The notes beneath the pieces were generated by a model. It saw only the letters and a list, made by a program, of their open reading frames with translations, did not search any database and was not told where the DNA came from. This document shows positions 37,401 to 47,214 of a DNA stretch of 64,000 nt, one piece after another. The DNA is from Hermetia illucens (Eukaryota > Arthropoda > Insecta > Diptera > Stratiomyidae): assembly GCF_905115235.1 (NCBI RefSeq), contig NC_051849.1, forward strand, positions 136,382,712 through 136,446,711. The letters are read 5' to 3'. The translations under genes were made by a program, and so were the position numbers. Positions within the stretch are counted from its first letter, which is position 1, and each line of letters opens with the position of its first letter.

Positions 37401-40400
37401 TACTAGTAATAGTGGATATTACTACTTGTTCGAGGAAAATTAGTCCCTGGAATTGACACTCTATCTTTTCCCATTACAGAGTTATAGCAAAACACAGCAA
37501 ACCACGCTTGACTTGCGAAATCGTTCAAATAATCGTCAATCGAGCCGGGTTTGTCAAGAACTACGGAGAAACATCGCCCTCTTTACATTACAGAAAGCGT
37601 TTGACCATGTGCCTCATGAACTAATCTGGTAGGGTCTACGACAACGCCTAGTACCAGTGCGCGCGGTTAAATTGCTTTACCGCTATCCGAAAAGTAAAGT
37701 TCGAAGTGTGACGGGGGCTTGATACGCTGGCTGGTGATTTGAAGGGATTCAGATCAGTCCTTCGACAAAATAAAATGGCGCAACCGGTCACGACCTTCCG
37801 ACCCTGCTTGTGAACGGGACAAAGGCTAAGAAGAAGTTATAGTATGTTCCGCGAATAGTGTCAAAAAGCTTGACCTTCCAAAAAAATCACAATTTTCCAC
37901 TGCCTCAATCAATTGTAAATGACATCACTTCGAAAATATAACTGTTCAAATTTTATAAAAAAATTCGAAATCGATTTTTCATCTAAATTTTCAAATATAC
38001 CACCGTTTGCGATTATATTTAAGTGGACCAATTACCTGTCGTTACTTTCGGTCACGCTGCTCCCAGGGCAGAGGTCAGGCAGCGTCTGATGAGTTGCTTC
38101 TGCCCTGGACGAAACCGTCAGTAAATTTTTTCGTTTCTATCACGTTAAGGCCATGCGAGCTGGGGTTTAAGAATACACTCAAAGTCTTCCCTACTTGTCG
38201 TAAGAGGCTAGCATGATTAGCAACATGCAAATTTTGAAATTTTATTGCTAGTGAAACGTCATAAACGCCTCGGATAGGGATTCATCTCACGCCGAAAAAC
38301 TTCGGCTATCGAAAAAACTGACACCTTGCTCGGGCATGTGATGAGGAAGCGCGGACATGGTAACCATAATGATTATAGTGACAGACTGCACCGCCCTTCT
38401 TGGGTGTCAACTGATCAACATCGTACGAGCAATAAGATTGATCACTTTGCAATCAACAGCAGAATATACGTAACAAGAGTGGCGTGAATATACGTATAAC
38501 GTAACGGTAAATACCTTGGACAATCCGCCTAAGAATATCGATGAGCATCTGGCCACCATCAAAAATGCTCTTTTCTCTCATAAAAAAGAATTTGTTATAG
38601 CGCTGGTCAGGGAAGCAGAAGCTGCCGCAAGTTGCAATGTCAGAATCGAATGTGCCATCACGAAACATTTTCATTTGGTCGTAAATTTTTCGATGGTCTT
38701 GTGAAAGACGTTAACGGTTGACCCCTCATTTACGGTGATGAAATTGCTGGTCACTTAAAATGCAGATATGAAGTGTTTCTCCAAATAGAAGAAAAAATCG
38801 TCTCTGCCTTCGAGGTACTCAAATGGAGCAAAGCCGTTAGGGTTGAGGGTCTCTTCGCAGAGTTATTCATTGCTGCAGATCTACAGAAACTGCAGAAAGT
38901 TTTAGGGAAGGCTTTCGGCACTATGAACAACGAGTGCCTACGCAGAAAAGACATTCCGGAGAAGATGTGATGGCGCTAAATGTCACGTGCTGCATCGAGA
39001 TGAAATCTCAAAAGAATTTGAGGTCCAAAGTCGGCCAGGGTTGTATCTTGCCACCCATATTATTCTTGCTGTCTTGTCCGGAGGACGTGGGGATTTCAAT
39101 TGACCACATTTTTCCTTAGAAACTTAGAGGACGCTAATGGTTTCTGTTTACTTTCATCGAGTCATAGATTTTGACCAAGTGGCTCTGGATTTGGAAAGAG
39201 AGGCAACTAGATTCGAATCGAAGATAAACAGATAAAGATAAATATTTGAATTAACGGGCAGAGAATCGAAGGCTTTGATCATTTTGTATATCTTGGAAGT
39301 GTCGTTTCTGCCAATACTGGCATTGGTGTCACCCGACGCATTAACAGTGCTAGATCTGCCTTCGCAGCCTTGTGTTAAATCTGCAAATATAATTATCTCA
39401 ACACCAACATCAAGTTGGTTGTCTGTGCCGTGCTATCAGGTGCACACAAAACAATGGAGAGAAAGTGCAACCATCTCGAGAAATCCTGAAAGGAGCTGAA
39501 GCGCATTTTAGCGGATCGGGAACGGTACGCTATGTCTCACTCAGGAACAAGTGGCTACCTTATATTGAATGGAGATATTCTTAAAGTAAAAGAAAAATAG
39601 GTGGGCTCGCATAATTATCACCCTGAGTCCGGATTTCATTTCTACGGCATTGAATGCAATGTTGATTTACATTGTTATTTAAGAGATGAATATATTACTT
39701 AATATTGTGACGAAAATCACTTTGGAAAATTATGTGTGGCGTCAACGTGAATCGTAGTTATGATAATTAGCCAAGACGCCAAAATTGTATAACACTAGGG
39801 CGAATATTTAGTTACGATAATTGTTAACAGATGGCTCTAATGTCGGCAGGAAGATCTTGTCAAAGGCGCAAAATAGTTTTCTAGTAAAGTGTTTACATTC
39901 CTTTCTGGAATGTTCCGCGTAGTATAAAAGGGCCGGAAATCCGTCCACAGAGTCAGTCTGGTTTCAGAGTTAGAACAGATCGCGTCAGTTATGAATACGC
40001 CTCGAATTGTACTAGTTAAAGAATTGTTCTATAATTAATTATACAGTATGGTTGTATAATTTAGTGTTAAGTAAGCGCTCATATTAAAGTTATAGAACGG
40101 GTTTTTATTAAATGTTGCGCAATCCAGTGATACGAGCCTACGTAAAGCAAGTAATGTAACTAGCTACAAGTACAAATAGCTAAGAACGTAACAATTGATG
40201 ACAGCGACGGGATTACGTAAATGAAATCGTAACAATTGCTGACAGCGGTATAAGTGGTCAAAGGGTAGTATAGGTCCCAGGGCGAAACGCGGATTGGTAC
40301 CCACGATGGAGCATAAAACCTGGGAAATGCCTGCTGAACCAACACCAACAACTCTACTACCAAACCCTATCTCCACCTCCACGTGGTGACCGCTAGGAGC

Positions 40401-43400
40401 TCTTTCTTAACGAAAAGCTGCAGACGGAGAAGGATGAAGGCGAGTCTCCCGCGCCTAAAAACGGGGCAAATTGTACCAACTGGTCCTCCAGGTTGGGGGT
40501 TGGGTAGGGTTGACGACCCTACACGGAAAACAACTTGTTACGAAGCCACAACAGGAGCCTCGGACAGGACGGATTTTAAAACGACGGACCCGGCAAAGAA
40601 CACGGAATAACGATTTGCGCATTTTCTCATGGAACGTGCGCTCCCTGTACAGAGATGAAGCTGACGAGCAGCTAGCCGATACCCTGTCCCAATATAGGGC
40701 TGATATAACAGCGTTGCAAGAGATGCGATGGACAGGGACCGGTTTCCTGGAGAAGAGCCAGTACACCATATATTATAGCGGTCATCCAGTAAACCATGTG
40801 CTCGGAGTAGGTTTCTTAGTCAGCCAAAAAATGAAACCTGCTGTTATCGGCTTTGAAAATATAAGCGAACGGCTATGCACTCTGCGCTTGCGAGGCAAGT
40901 TTAGAAATATAAGCCTCATAAACGTTCACGCCCCTACAGAGGAGACTGCAGAGTCGGAGAAGGATACCTTCTACGAGGCAGTAGAACGAACCCTCGAAGC
41001 CTGTCCCAGATATGATATCAAAATCATACTTGGGGATTTTAACAGCCAAGTAGGGAAGGAGCCCGTATTCAGGCGATACGTTGGCTCCCATAGCTTACAC
41101 GAAAAAACAAATGATAACGGACTGCGGATTATTCAATTAGCAGGGTCACACGAAATGGTTGTTGGAAGTACCTGGTTTGCGCGGAAAGCGGTCCACAAAC
41201 ATACGTGGGCCTCTCCAGACGGGACCACTTTCAACCAAATTGACCACGTGTTGATCGAACGCCGCCACCTCTCAGCATTGATGAATATCAGAACATATAG
41301 GGGGGCCAATATAGACTCGGATCACTATCTCGTTGGCATGGTGCTCCGAGCTCGAATAACAATACCACCTAGAATCCCCTCTGACAATCAGGTGAGAGTG
41401 AACACTGAAGCCATCCACAACACAACCCTTCGCGACACCTATAAGAGGGAAATGGATGCCGCAATAACCGCAGTCAACAGAGGACCTGGAGATGAAGCAT
41501 CAACAAATGATCTTCACAATCACCTGAAGAACGTTATCATGGATACGGCCACAAACATACTTGACCCCAGCCGCAAAAGGAGTCGGAACGGTTGGTTTGA
41601 CGATGAATGTAAGCTAGCAACGGAACGGAAGAATGCCGCATACCGAGTAATGTTGCATTCTCAAAGAGTGCGGGCATGCGCAGAGACTTATGACGAACTC
41701 CGTCGAGCGGAGAAGCGACTTCACAGACGGAAAAAGGAAGCCTGGGAGAACCAACAAGTCTGTGAACTAGAAAAGTAGAGGGAGCAACCGCACCAGACGC
41801 GGAAGTTTTACCAAGTCAGCAGGATGAAACCTTATACACTTCGATGCTCATCCTGCCGAGACAAAGAGGGAAATCTGATTTCCGACAGAATGGGCATATT
41901 AGAGCAATGGATTGAGTACTTTGATGAGCTACTGAACAACCAGAACATCGGCGAGTTGGAGGTCCCGCCAACTGAAGACGACGGACAAATACTGCCACCA
42001 TCAAGTTTAGGAGAAACAGTCCGTGCAATTCATCGGCTAAAAAATCATAAGTCGCCAGGAGCCGATGGAATTACAGCCGAATTGGTTAAATATGGAGACG
42101 ACCAGTTACACCAAGTGGTTCATCAACTTGTGCTCAAGGTATGGGACAGCGGATCAATGCCTGACGATTGGCAACGAGGCATTATCTGTCTCATACATAA
42201 AAAGGGAGATATCACACAGTGCAGCAATTATAGAGGTATCACGTTGCTGAGTACCATCTATAAGATATTCTCCGCTATCTTGCAAGGCCGGATAGCCCCA
42301 TACGCCCAGAACATCATTGGCCCATACCAAAGAGGCTTCACTCCAGGCAAATCAGTAGTAGATCAGATTTTCTCTCTGCGGCAAGCGATGGAAAAACTGT
42401 TGGAACATGGACAACAGTTACACCATCTGTTCATCGACTTTAAAGCCGCCTATGATAGCATAGCCAGGGTAAAACTATACACGGTCATGAGAGAATTCGG
42501 TATCCCGACGAAATTAATAAGACTGACTAGGCTGACCCTGACCAATGTGCGAGGCCAGATAAAAGCAGCAGGATCACTCTCAAGACCATTCGACATCAAC
42601 AACGGTCTACGACAAGGGGATGCCCTATCATGGCCCTCGAGAAAGTGATCCTTGATGCCGAGGTAAATGCAAGAGGTACGATCCTCTTCAAGTCCACCCA
42701 ACTACTGGCCTATGCTGACGATATCGGCATCATGGGAAGAACCACCCGAGATGTACAAACTGCCTTCATCCAGATCGAGCAGGCGGCGCGAGATCTTGGG
42801 CTGCACATCAATGAAGGCAAGACAAAATATATGGTGGCAACGTCAGCACCGAAGACTAATCAACCAACAACATCAAACCGCACTGGTCAAACACAAACAC
42901 GAAGAAGAATAAGGATAGGAGAATACAACTTTGAGACCGTTGACAATTTCTCCTATCTAGGGTCGAAAATCACAACCGATAACAACTACGATGATGAAAT
43001 CCGCGCACGGTTGTTGTCAGCCAACAGAGCCTATTTCAGCTTACAAAGACTGTTCCGCTCGAAACGTCTCACCATAGGGTCAAAGCTCTTACTGTACAAG
43101 ACTATGATCTTGCCAGTCCTCATGTATTCCTCGGAAATTTGGGTTCTTAGCAAGAAAAATTGCGAACTCTTGGCCGCGTTCGAGAGAAGAATCCTCCGAA
43201 GAATTTTTGGCTCCCTACATGAGGATGGACGATTCCGTAGCCTACACAATGACGAAATCTATGAGCGATACCATGACCGTCCGGTTATGGATAAAATCCG
43301 GCTCAATAGGTTACGGTGGGCGGGTCACTTAATCCGTATGGATGAGGATGATCCCACCCGGAAAGTCTATAAGGGCAATATCTATGGTAGAAAAAGAAGA

Positions 43401-44856
43401 CGAGGCAGACCCTGCCTAAGATGGAGCGATGGAGTGGGTCAGGACGCCAGACAACTTTTAGGGATATCGAATTGGTGGACCTCGGCGCAAAACCGGGATG
43501 TCTGGAGTTCCTTATTAAGGCAGGCCTAGACCGGATACCGGTTGTTGCACCGTTGATGATGATGATGGTATAAGTACGTAAAAGGAAATTCGTTACAGTA
43601 TATTATATAAATGATTGCTTCCACTGAAACTTATCTTTCTATTTGCACACTCTTTTAAAAAAATGTGATCAAACTGTGAATATTTGCTCGACAAATTGAC
43701 AAAATATGGAATAATTGGAAGAATGATTATACAAAATAACACAAAGCTCCAGCGACTGCAAACCAGATGAAATAAATATTTACCATTCATTGTCAAGAAG
43801 GAATTTTTACTTGAACGAATGCAATTAAACATGATTCAATAATTTAAACCTGTTTCTACATCTCTTTTCGAAAGTTTGAAAATGACGCCAGAAGCATCGA
43901 TATATTTGCGTTAAATCAAATTATAGTAGAGATGCTGATGCCGGGAAGAAAAAATTGAAGATTAGAAGATTTGCAGTGCAATTCGAGCAGTTAATGAACC
44001 GATAAGAGATATGGCATGATACGATCAAGCTGGGGCCAACAACATAATAAATTCGACAAGAAAGATAGTAATTAACTTGAGTAAATTCAAATCTATTATT
44101 TCTTTCTTTATCCGTGAAATCATTGAATTTAGTTTTGCTATTAAAATGCATAAATTTTATCTCACTGTTGGCTGTAGATGTTTAACTGCGTTGTAGGTAA
44201 TAGGACTGAACAAAGATGAAACTTGACTTAACATTCAGCCAAATTTAACAATTAACTGTTGTGAGGAAATTCGTAGATAATAGAGGCTGTACATAAGGGA
44301 AATACACATATAGAGAGCAAACGTAAGGTCAGTAAGAACAATTAAGAAACAACATAAAAAATTCAATTGATTGCATTAAAAGGTAATTACAACCAGCACA
44401 CTCGAAATTTTGATGAAAAATAGCAACTCAAGCCTTAAATAAATACCAGGATACTTACTCGTCAAAGTCTTTCTCAGTGATTTCCTCGAATGGTTTGATT
44501 ACCGCAACACCAGCATTGTTGACCAGGCCATCCAACGGGGGAACATCTTTCAAGGCCGCTTTTGTTGCATCCCAGTTGCTCAAATCAACGCAAATTGTTT
44601 CTATATTGGGACATTCTGCTTTCAGTTGCGCCAAACTTTCGGGACGTCGTGCCACAGCAATAACTTTCGCTCCGAGTGAATGCAAAACATGCACCAAAGC
44701 ACATCCTATTCCTAAAATGGATGGAGGTTAGTACTGTGTCGAGAATCTTTCCCCGCATGTTGACAGCTAAATATGTAAATAGCGTCAAATTCTGGACTAG
44801 TCTAGTGGAAAGTTACCTTGTCCGGTTCCAGTCACCAGAATAGTTTTGCCTTTCAT
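25448..44856 (-). CDS. Short-chain dehydrogenase, L-xylulose reductase-like (SDR-2), with an 18.5-kb intron
   Basis: Exon 1 is 44817-44856 (ATG at 44856), exon 2 44459-44711, exon 3 25620-25928 and exon 4 25448-25559. The coding parts join in phase to 237 residues. Exons 2, 3 and 4 have the same lengths (253, 309, 112 bp) and phases as in SDR-1, and each half lacks exactly what the other supplies, so I read them as one gene. Intron 2 (25929-44458, 18,530 bp) is full of mobile elements. The protein has TGTGQGIG (residues 9-16), VNNAG, Ser129, Tyr142 and Lys146 (YSASK), and the DCXR-like RVNAVNPTVILTKMG...WSDPAK block. Beta-2 ends in AVARRP, with the Arg typical of NADPH use. Likely a cytosolic carbonyl or L-xylulose reductase. 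The alternative is two separate broken genes; transcripts would settle it. Confidence 0.78.
26325..27047 (-). mobile_element. RTE-A, 5'-truncated insertion with target duplication
   Basis: The 3' tail appears as ATCATCATCATCAACGG at its left edge, and the homology runs back to GGTGGCAACGTCAGCAC. Flanks are ATAACTGAAAGTATCA (26309-26324) and ATAACTGAGAGTATCA (27048-27063), a 16-bp duplication with one difference. It encodes the C-terminal RTE-A part (LNRLRLARHLIRMDEDD, YGRKRRRGRPCLRW) with disruptions. It lies in SDR-2 intron 2. Confidence 0.9.
27130..27560 (-). repeat. dispersed repeat family X, partial copy
   Basis: Reverse orientation. It shows AATAGTAATATACTATTATT, TTTTTCAGATTTTTCGGTT, ACCTTTCATTTGATACC and TGTATGGGGACCCC, then reaches the head near 'GACAGACAGATCC'. 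Its far end is missing. Confidence 0.7.
27950..30940 (-). mobile_element. R1-like LINE remnant (ORF1 and ORF2 pieces)
   Basis: Minus-strand pieces lie in the right order. An ORF1-like, Arg/Gln-rich segment spans about 29700-30900. An endonuclease block follows at 29313-29663 (KILVGGDFNARALKW). The RT start is at 29025-29222 (MRNKKAPGPDGIPAEVYK), an RT thumb-side block at 28504-28959 (KHLGLMLNAKMSFSDQIK, ATQSVLLYNVRIDALDKE), and a C-terminal tail at about 28050-28450 (WLNRTHGEIYYFLTQLL, ARFLDCVLCNGVANDA). This set fits the R1/I group. The central RT catalytic block is missing and the frames are broken. Part of SDR-2 intron 2. Confidence 0.75.
31020..31250 (-). repeat. dispersed repeat family X, short fragment
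   Basis: Head-proximal piece in reverse: AGGGTTTCACAGTTCCCAAC, 'ATTTGGCATCAATAG', 'GACAGACAGACGAACGG' and AACCGATTCTAATCAAG. Confidence 0.65.
31251..31870. other. intronic stretch, nothing recognised
   Basis: Short frames at 31317-31615 and 31666-31866 have no motif. The stretch lies in SDR-2 intron 2. Confidence 0.4.
31880..32420 (+). mobile_element. possible LINE C-terminal fragment
   Basis: Conceptual reading gives LTGTLVHTGANCK followed by SREHILQECTCNILSQR, similar to the Cys/His tail that follows RNase H in I-like LINEs (compare 10647-11219). There is no further support. Confidence 0.35.
32758..32923. mobile_element. 166-bp foldback element related to 18176-18306
   Basis: AGACGATTT..TTTTCGCTAGT at 32758 faces ACTAGCGAAAA..AAATCGTCT ending at 32923, giving arms of roughly 65 bp with scattered mismatches. 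The right half carries GGGAAC-AAGTT-GTTCTC-GAAATATCAG, the same block as in the 18-kb element, but CTGATGA has decayed to TTGAAAA. The left half holds a complementary copy of that block, so the element looks like two inverted halves. Confidence 0.75.
32960..33180 (-). mobile_element. short LINE RT fragment
   Basis: The minus-strand frame 32971-33162 contains MEPGCLQRSITGPFIWNLIVDDLL, the RT block before the catalytic dipeptide in R1/I-type elements (GCPQGS.SGPFIWNL). Only this block remains. Confidence 0.7.
33181..33639. other. intronic stretch with a small hairpin
   Basis: AT-rich, no coding signal. It contains the perfect 13-bp hairpin at 33534-33562. Confidence 0.45.
33534..33562. repeat. 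perfect 13-bp hairpin
   Basis: ATCTACAGATAAA (33534-33546) pairs with TTTATCTGTAGAT (33550-33562) around a 3-nt loop. No T-run follows on either side that would suggest a terminator role. Confidence 0.8.
33640..34240 (+). mobile_element. RNase H-bearing LINE 3' fragment, second family member
   Basis: An RNase H end (GNEISDALAKEG) is followed in other frames by GHNSLGGHMFRIGI and a Cys/His tail, TCPSCNEEAESTEHFLCECPAY (frame 33820-34158). The 3' UTR has GTACAATGGGCC and GGCCTGAGTGCTC as at 11280, and the copy ends in a CA dinucleotide run (34222-34240). It is 5'-truncated and frameshifted. It lies in SDR-2 intron 2. Confidence 0.8.
34241..34907. other. intronic stretch, nothing recognised
   Basis: No coding or repeat signal could be supported between the LINE fragment and the next RTE-A insertion. 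Confidence 0.4.
34920..35571 (-). mobile_element. RTE-A, 5'-truncated, with perfect 12-bp target duplication
   Basis: Flanked by TTAAGTTACAAT at 34908-34919 and 35572-35583. The left edge holds the trinucleotide tail and GGCGCAACAACCGGTATCCG; the right edge is the truncation at CACTGGTCAAACGGG. The C-terminal RTE-A frame (LSANRAYFSLQ, SKLLLYKTMILPVLMYS, KIRLNRLR) has internal losses. The perfect duplication suggests a recent insertion. Confidence 0.95.
35584..36885. other. intronic stretch with a GC-rich palindromic cluster
   Basis: Mostly featureless. At 35701-35751 there is a local cluster: GAGAGCGCTCTC is a 12-bp palindrome, and GCGCTCTCCAC (35705-35715) is repeated in reverse complement at 35741-35751. 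Its role is unknown. Confidence 0.45.
36896..37181 (+). mobile_element. RTE-A, extreme 3' end with 10-bp target duplication
   Basis: 286 bp flanked by AATGCGAATT at 36886-36895 and 37182-37191. It encodes KIRLNRLRWAGHLIRMDEDD through NWWTSAQNRDVWSSLLRQA and ends in the GATGATGATGAT tail. This frame is intact over its length, and apart from a handful of differences it matches the complete copy at 40256-43566. Confidence 0.93.
37490..37840 (+). mobile_element. RTE-B fragment with internal deletion
   Basis: It encodes LQKAFDHVPHELIW and LLYRYPKSKVRSV (RT), then jumps at about 37720 to DTLAGDLKGFRS and the extreme C-terminus (the CCTGCTTGTGAACGGGACAA block) with an AAGAAG tail. The frame is broken. 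Confidence 0.8.
37841..38260. other. intronic stretch, nothing recognised
   Basis: AT-rich. A 69-codon frame at 38007-38216 has no motif. Confidence 0.4.
38300..39600 (+). mobile_element. LINE-C fragment
   Basis: Frames at 38516-38704, 38773-38970 and 38934-39119 give EEKIVSAFEVLKWSKAV, LFAELFIAADLQKL and KNLRSKVGQGCILPPILFL. These are pre-RT and RT blocks like the piece at 11975-12400. After about 39130 the reading recovers FDQVALDLEREAT and GFDHFVYLGSVVS-like blocks in other frames. Heavily broken. Confidence 0.65.
40256..43566 (+). mobile_element. RTE-A LINE, full-length-looking copy
   Basis: 3311 bp flanked by GGTATAAGT at 40247-40255 and 43567-43575, which defines both ends. It starts GGTCAAAGGG and ends in a GTTGATGATGATGAT tail, a trinucleotide tail as in RTE-type elements. 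The coding region runs from about 40383 or 40471 to 43529 and holds an APE-type endonuclease and an RT in one frame, without gag or RNase H. Three open frames remain: 40471-41778, 41824-42648 and 42630-43529. The copy is close to intact but carries one nonsense codon and one 16-bp deletion. It is the best reference for the RTE-A fragments in this window. Clade placement as RTE-like rests on gene layout and the endonuclease and RT motifs. Confidence 0.95.
40471..43529 (+). pseudogene. RTE-A endonuclease-reverse transcriptase, two defects
   Basis: Residues 1-300 or so are an APE-like endonuclease: FSWNVRSLY, LQEMRWTG, LINVHAPTEE, ILGDFNSQVG, NQIDHVLI and SDHYLVGM give the catalytic Asn, Glu, Asp and His positions. 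The RT follows: HKSPGADGITAELVKYG, GIICLIHKKGD, FIDFKAAYDSI with the first catalytic Asp, NNGLRQGDALS, and LLAYADDIGIMG with the YADD box. The C-terminal part ends in YGRKRRRGRPCLRW and NWWTSAQNRDVW. One TAG (41776-41778) stands where other copies read TAC (EKYREQ). A 16-bp loss at about 42630, in a TG-flanked segment, removes CVLFNL-type residues and shifts the frame. Otherwise the element is open. Confidence 0.9.
43598..44458. other. intronic stretch next to SDR-2 exon 2
   Basis: AT-rich, no repeat or frame recognised. It leads up to the intron 2 donor (GTAAGTAT, minus strand 44451-44458). Confidence 0.5.
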
Positions 44857-44859
44857 CGT

Positions 44860-45215
44860 GGAGCAGGTGACCTTTCGGCGATGGGTTGTGTATTCGAATG
44901 CGTTGGTACTCAGACTGTGATCAAATCTTGTTTCTTATCACTTATCAAGCTTCCCATTAGCTTTATTAAGAATAATATATTTATATGTATATGCATAACA
45001 GCAAGCCCTGATATAACCTAAGGGTGAAGCGGGTAACAAAAGTATCGCTATGAATAAATATCGCGTGAGGGCGGATCCGATAGTTTATCGGAGATTATTA
45101 CAAATTTAATCGTCCAATCGTTGATATATTCTGTGCACATTTCGACAGATTACATAGATATAGAGCTACGGCCAAAATAATAGCAGTTTTACTGCCGTGT
45201 ATAGTTTAATATGTA
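44860..45215. other. SDR-2 upstream region
   Basis: It holds the possible TATA box. A motif CTACGGCCAAAATAATAGCAG near 45164 resembles a Tc1-type inverted-repeat end, but no partner was found. Confidence 0.4.
44979..44985 (-). promoter_or_regulatory. possible TATA box of SDR-2
   Basis: TATAAAT on the minus strand, about 123 nt upstream of the SDR-2 ATG. Two GATAAG motifs follow between it and the start codon. No clear initiator at the right spacing was seen, so this is tentative. Confidence 0.3.
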
Positions 45216-46365
45216 CAGCGGGTGGCCAAATTATTAGAGCCACTCGCATTTCTCATCTATTTTTTCATCTTAAGTTGGTATTATTTAGTTACTATTATTG
45301 TTTTTGAAGGATATGTATTTGTACTACATACATATTGTTGTTTTTTTTCGATGCTCTAGTGACAGTTTTGAACGTAGTTTATGGTGAACACTGCTATTTT
45401 GTAATATAACGGTTGTTTGGACGTACTCGTGTTCTACATTGACTGTGAGATTATTTGTGATGATTTTAATTAAGTTTTGTGACTTTTACGTTGTGATAGG
45501 TACCTATTTATTCATTAGTTAGTTATTTTTTTTAATTTATGTATGACGCCATTATATATATATATTTTTTTATTCAATGGGTTTTTAGTTGATAATCAAC
45601 ACTGACAACTCAATTGCATTGATATCAAACGTTTCGAGGCCGCGGTATAAATAAAATCAAACAGGGAATTGGTGCGAAATTACAAATAACGCCAAGTGGG
45701 CTGGCAAGTTTGGTAGTAAAGCCTTAACCTTGCATAGAGATGAGCGAAAAATGAGAGATATTTGTGTCCAAAATAGAAAGGCTTCTTCAATGATCATAAT
45801 AGGACAAATCCAGAATGCCAGTATTTCAATATAAGTAATGTCAGCTCAATGTTGCGTAGAAGAATTGGGTTTCTCAAGTCGACGTCCACCCTGCTCCATG
45901 CCAAAAGGCTGACAAAAACACAAATTTTTTTGGAAAACAGCCAAACAAGGGTTTTTGTTTGGCCTGATAATTCATAGGAACTTAACCACATTAAAAGCCT
46001 TGGGAGATCAATGAAAAACACAAAATGTTTAAGAATAATATAATCAATAAGATACATTTGACGACACAGCTCTTACGGTGTTTAAGTATGGAACCAATGA
46101 AATAAAAATAAACTGAATTAAATGTATTGAAAGTATGCCATGAAAGAGTAGAGTCGTGATTAAAAAAAAAGATGGTTTGACTAAATATAAACTCTTTGTT
46201 TTATTCTCAAAATTATGGGATTATTTTAGATATATTTCAAATGTCTACTCAATACTGTGTGACAACATAAATAATTTCTAAAAATTGGTAAAAGATTTGT
46301 TACTTTTAATTGCATATAAACTGAAATTTTTTCAAAGATGGCTATAATAATTTCGCCACCAACTG
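45216..46365 (+). mobile_element. Tc1-like DNA transposon relic
   Basis: The ends are inverted repeats: CAGCGGGTGGCCAAATTATT at 45216 faces a right end that reads CAGTTGGTGGCGAAATTATT in reverse. TA precedes the left end. Inside, plus-strand translation gives INKIKQGIGAKLQ and LRRRIGFLKSTSTLLHAKRLTKTQIFLE, like the DNA-binding half of a Tc1 transposase. The catalytic part is not recognisable. About 1.15 kb, decayed. Confidence 0.7.
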
Positions 46366-46379
46366 AATATTTTTTGTAG

Positions 46380-46830
46380 CGTTCCACATCTAGCGTTCTT
46401 TATGATCGATGTATCAACGAACGTCTCAAGTCGAAAATTTGCCGCAGTTCCGTCCGCCCTGTCGTCCTCTATGCTTCTGAGTGTCTGCCGACTATAAAAG
46501 ACAATGAACGGCGTCTCGCGGTAATGAAAATGTTGCTTTAGACCAGTGGATAGACGATGGTTGCGCAGATCGTGCGAAAATTGCGATAAAGGCGTCTTCG
46601 GGGGTCACGTAATTCGCGCTCTCGAGAATTCACTTGCCAAGATTGGTCTGAATATCGGAGTCGATGGGAAAAGATTAAAAGGCCAATCGAAGTAACGGTG
46701 GCCTGATACACTGGATGGTGATCTGAAACCTCGCGATTGCATTCAGACCAGGCCTTCGACAGAAGAAAATGGCGCACCCGATCAAGATTAGCCGACACGG
46801 TTTCTAACGAGACAAAGGCTGAGAAGAAAA
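46380..46830 (+). mobile_element. RTE-B 3' fragment
   Basis: It matches the C-terminal coding and 3' end of RTE-B: TTCTTTATGATCGATGTATC, AACGTCTCAAG, GTGGCCTGATACACTGGATG and GAGACAAAGGCTGAGAAGAA. Frames are broken. Confidence 0.75.
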
Positions 46831-47214
46831 AGATGGACATGAAACCACACACAATCTTTCAAATTGGAAAACTATGAAGAAACACAACTCCAGCCTACAG
46901 AGCGTTACACAACGTTTCATCGCGAACACTACGACGTCGCTCGTTTGGACGCGAGCACGTTTTGATGCCAGATACAAATTTTTCACTGACATTTTACAAT
47001 GTTTAGATTCATTATCAAAAGCTCAACAACCGGTATCCGGTCTAGGCCTGCCTTAATAAGGAACTCCAGACATCCCGGTTTTGCGCCGAAGTCCACCAAT
47101 TCGATATCCCTAAAAGCTGTCTGGCGACCTGACCTACGCCATCGCTCCATCTCAGACAGGGTCTGCCTCCTCTCCTTTTTCTACCATAGATTTTCTTCTT
47201 TTTCTACCATAGAT

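Larger units (their letters stand above)
39706..43597 (+). mobile_element. Ty3/gypsy-type LTR, interrupted by a full RTE-A
   Basis: An LTR-like unit starts TGTGACG at 39706 and runs to 40255. It is interrupted by RTE-A and resumes at 43567-43597, ending TTACA. A second copy lies at 58077-58586. The last part repeats the short unit GTAACAATTG.TGACAGCG. No internal coding region is attached, so it behaves as a solo-type LTR fossil. It lies in SDR-2 intron 2. Confidence 0.75.

Noticed and set aside
44459-44856. A third, truncated SDR gene separate from the exons at 25448-25928
   Set aside because: Exon lengths, phases and protein order complement those exons exactly and neither half has duplicates of the missing exons, so one gene with a long intron is simpler. 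It remains the main alternative.
47199-47214. RTE-A/RTE-B chimera made by template switching
   Set aside because: The matching sequence TTTTTCTACCATAGAT on the far side of RTE-B (50487-50502) fits a simple nested insertion better.
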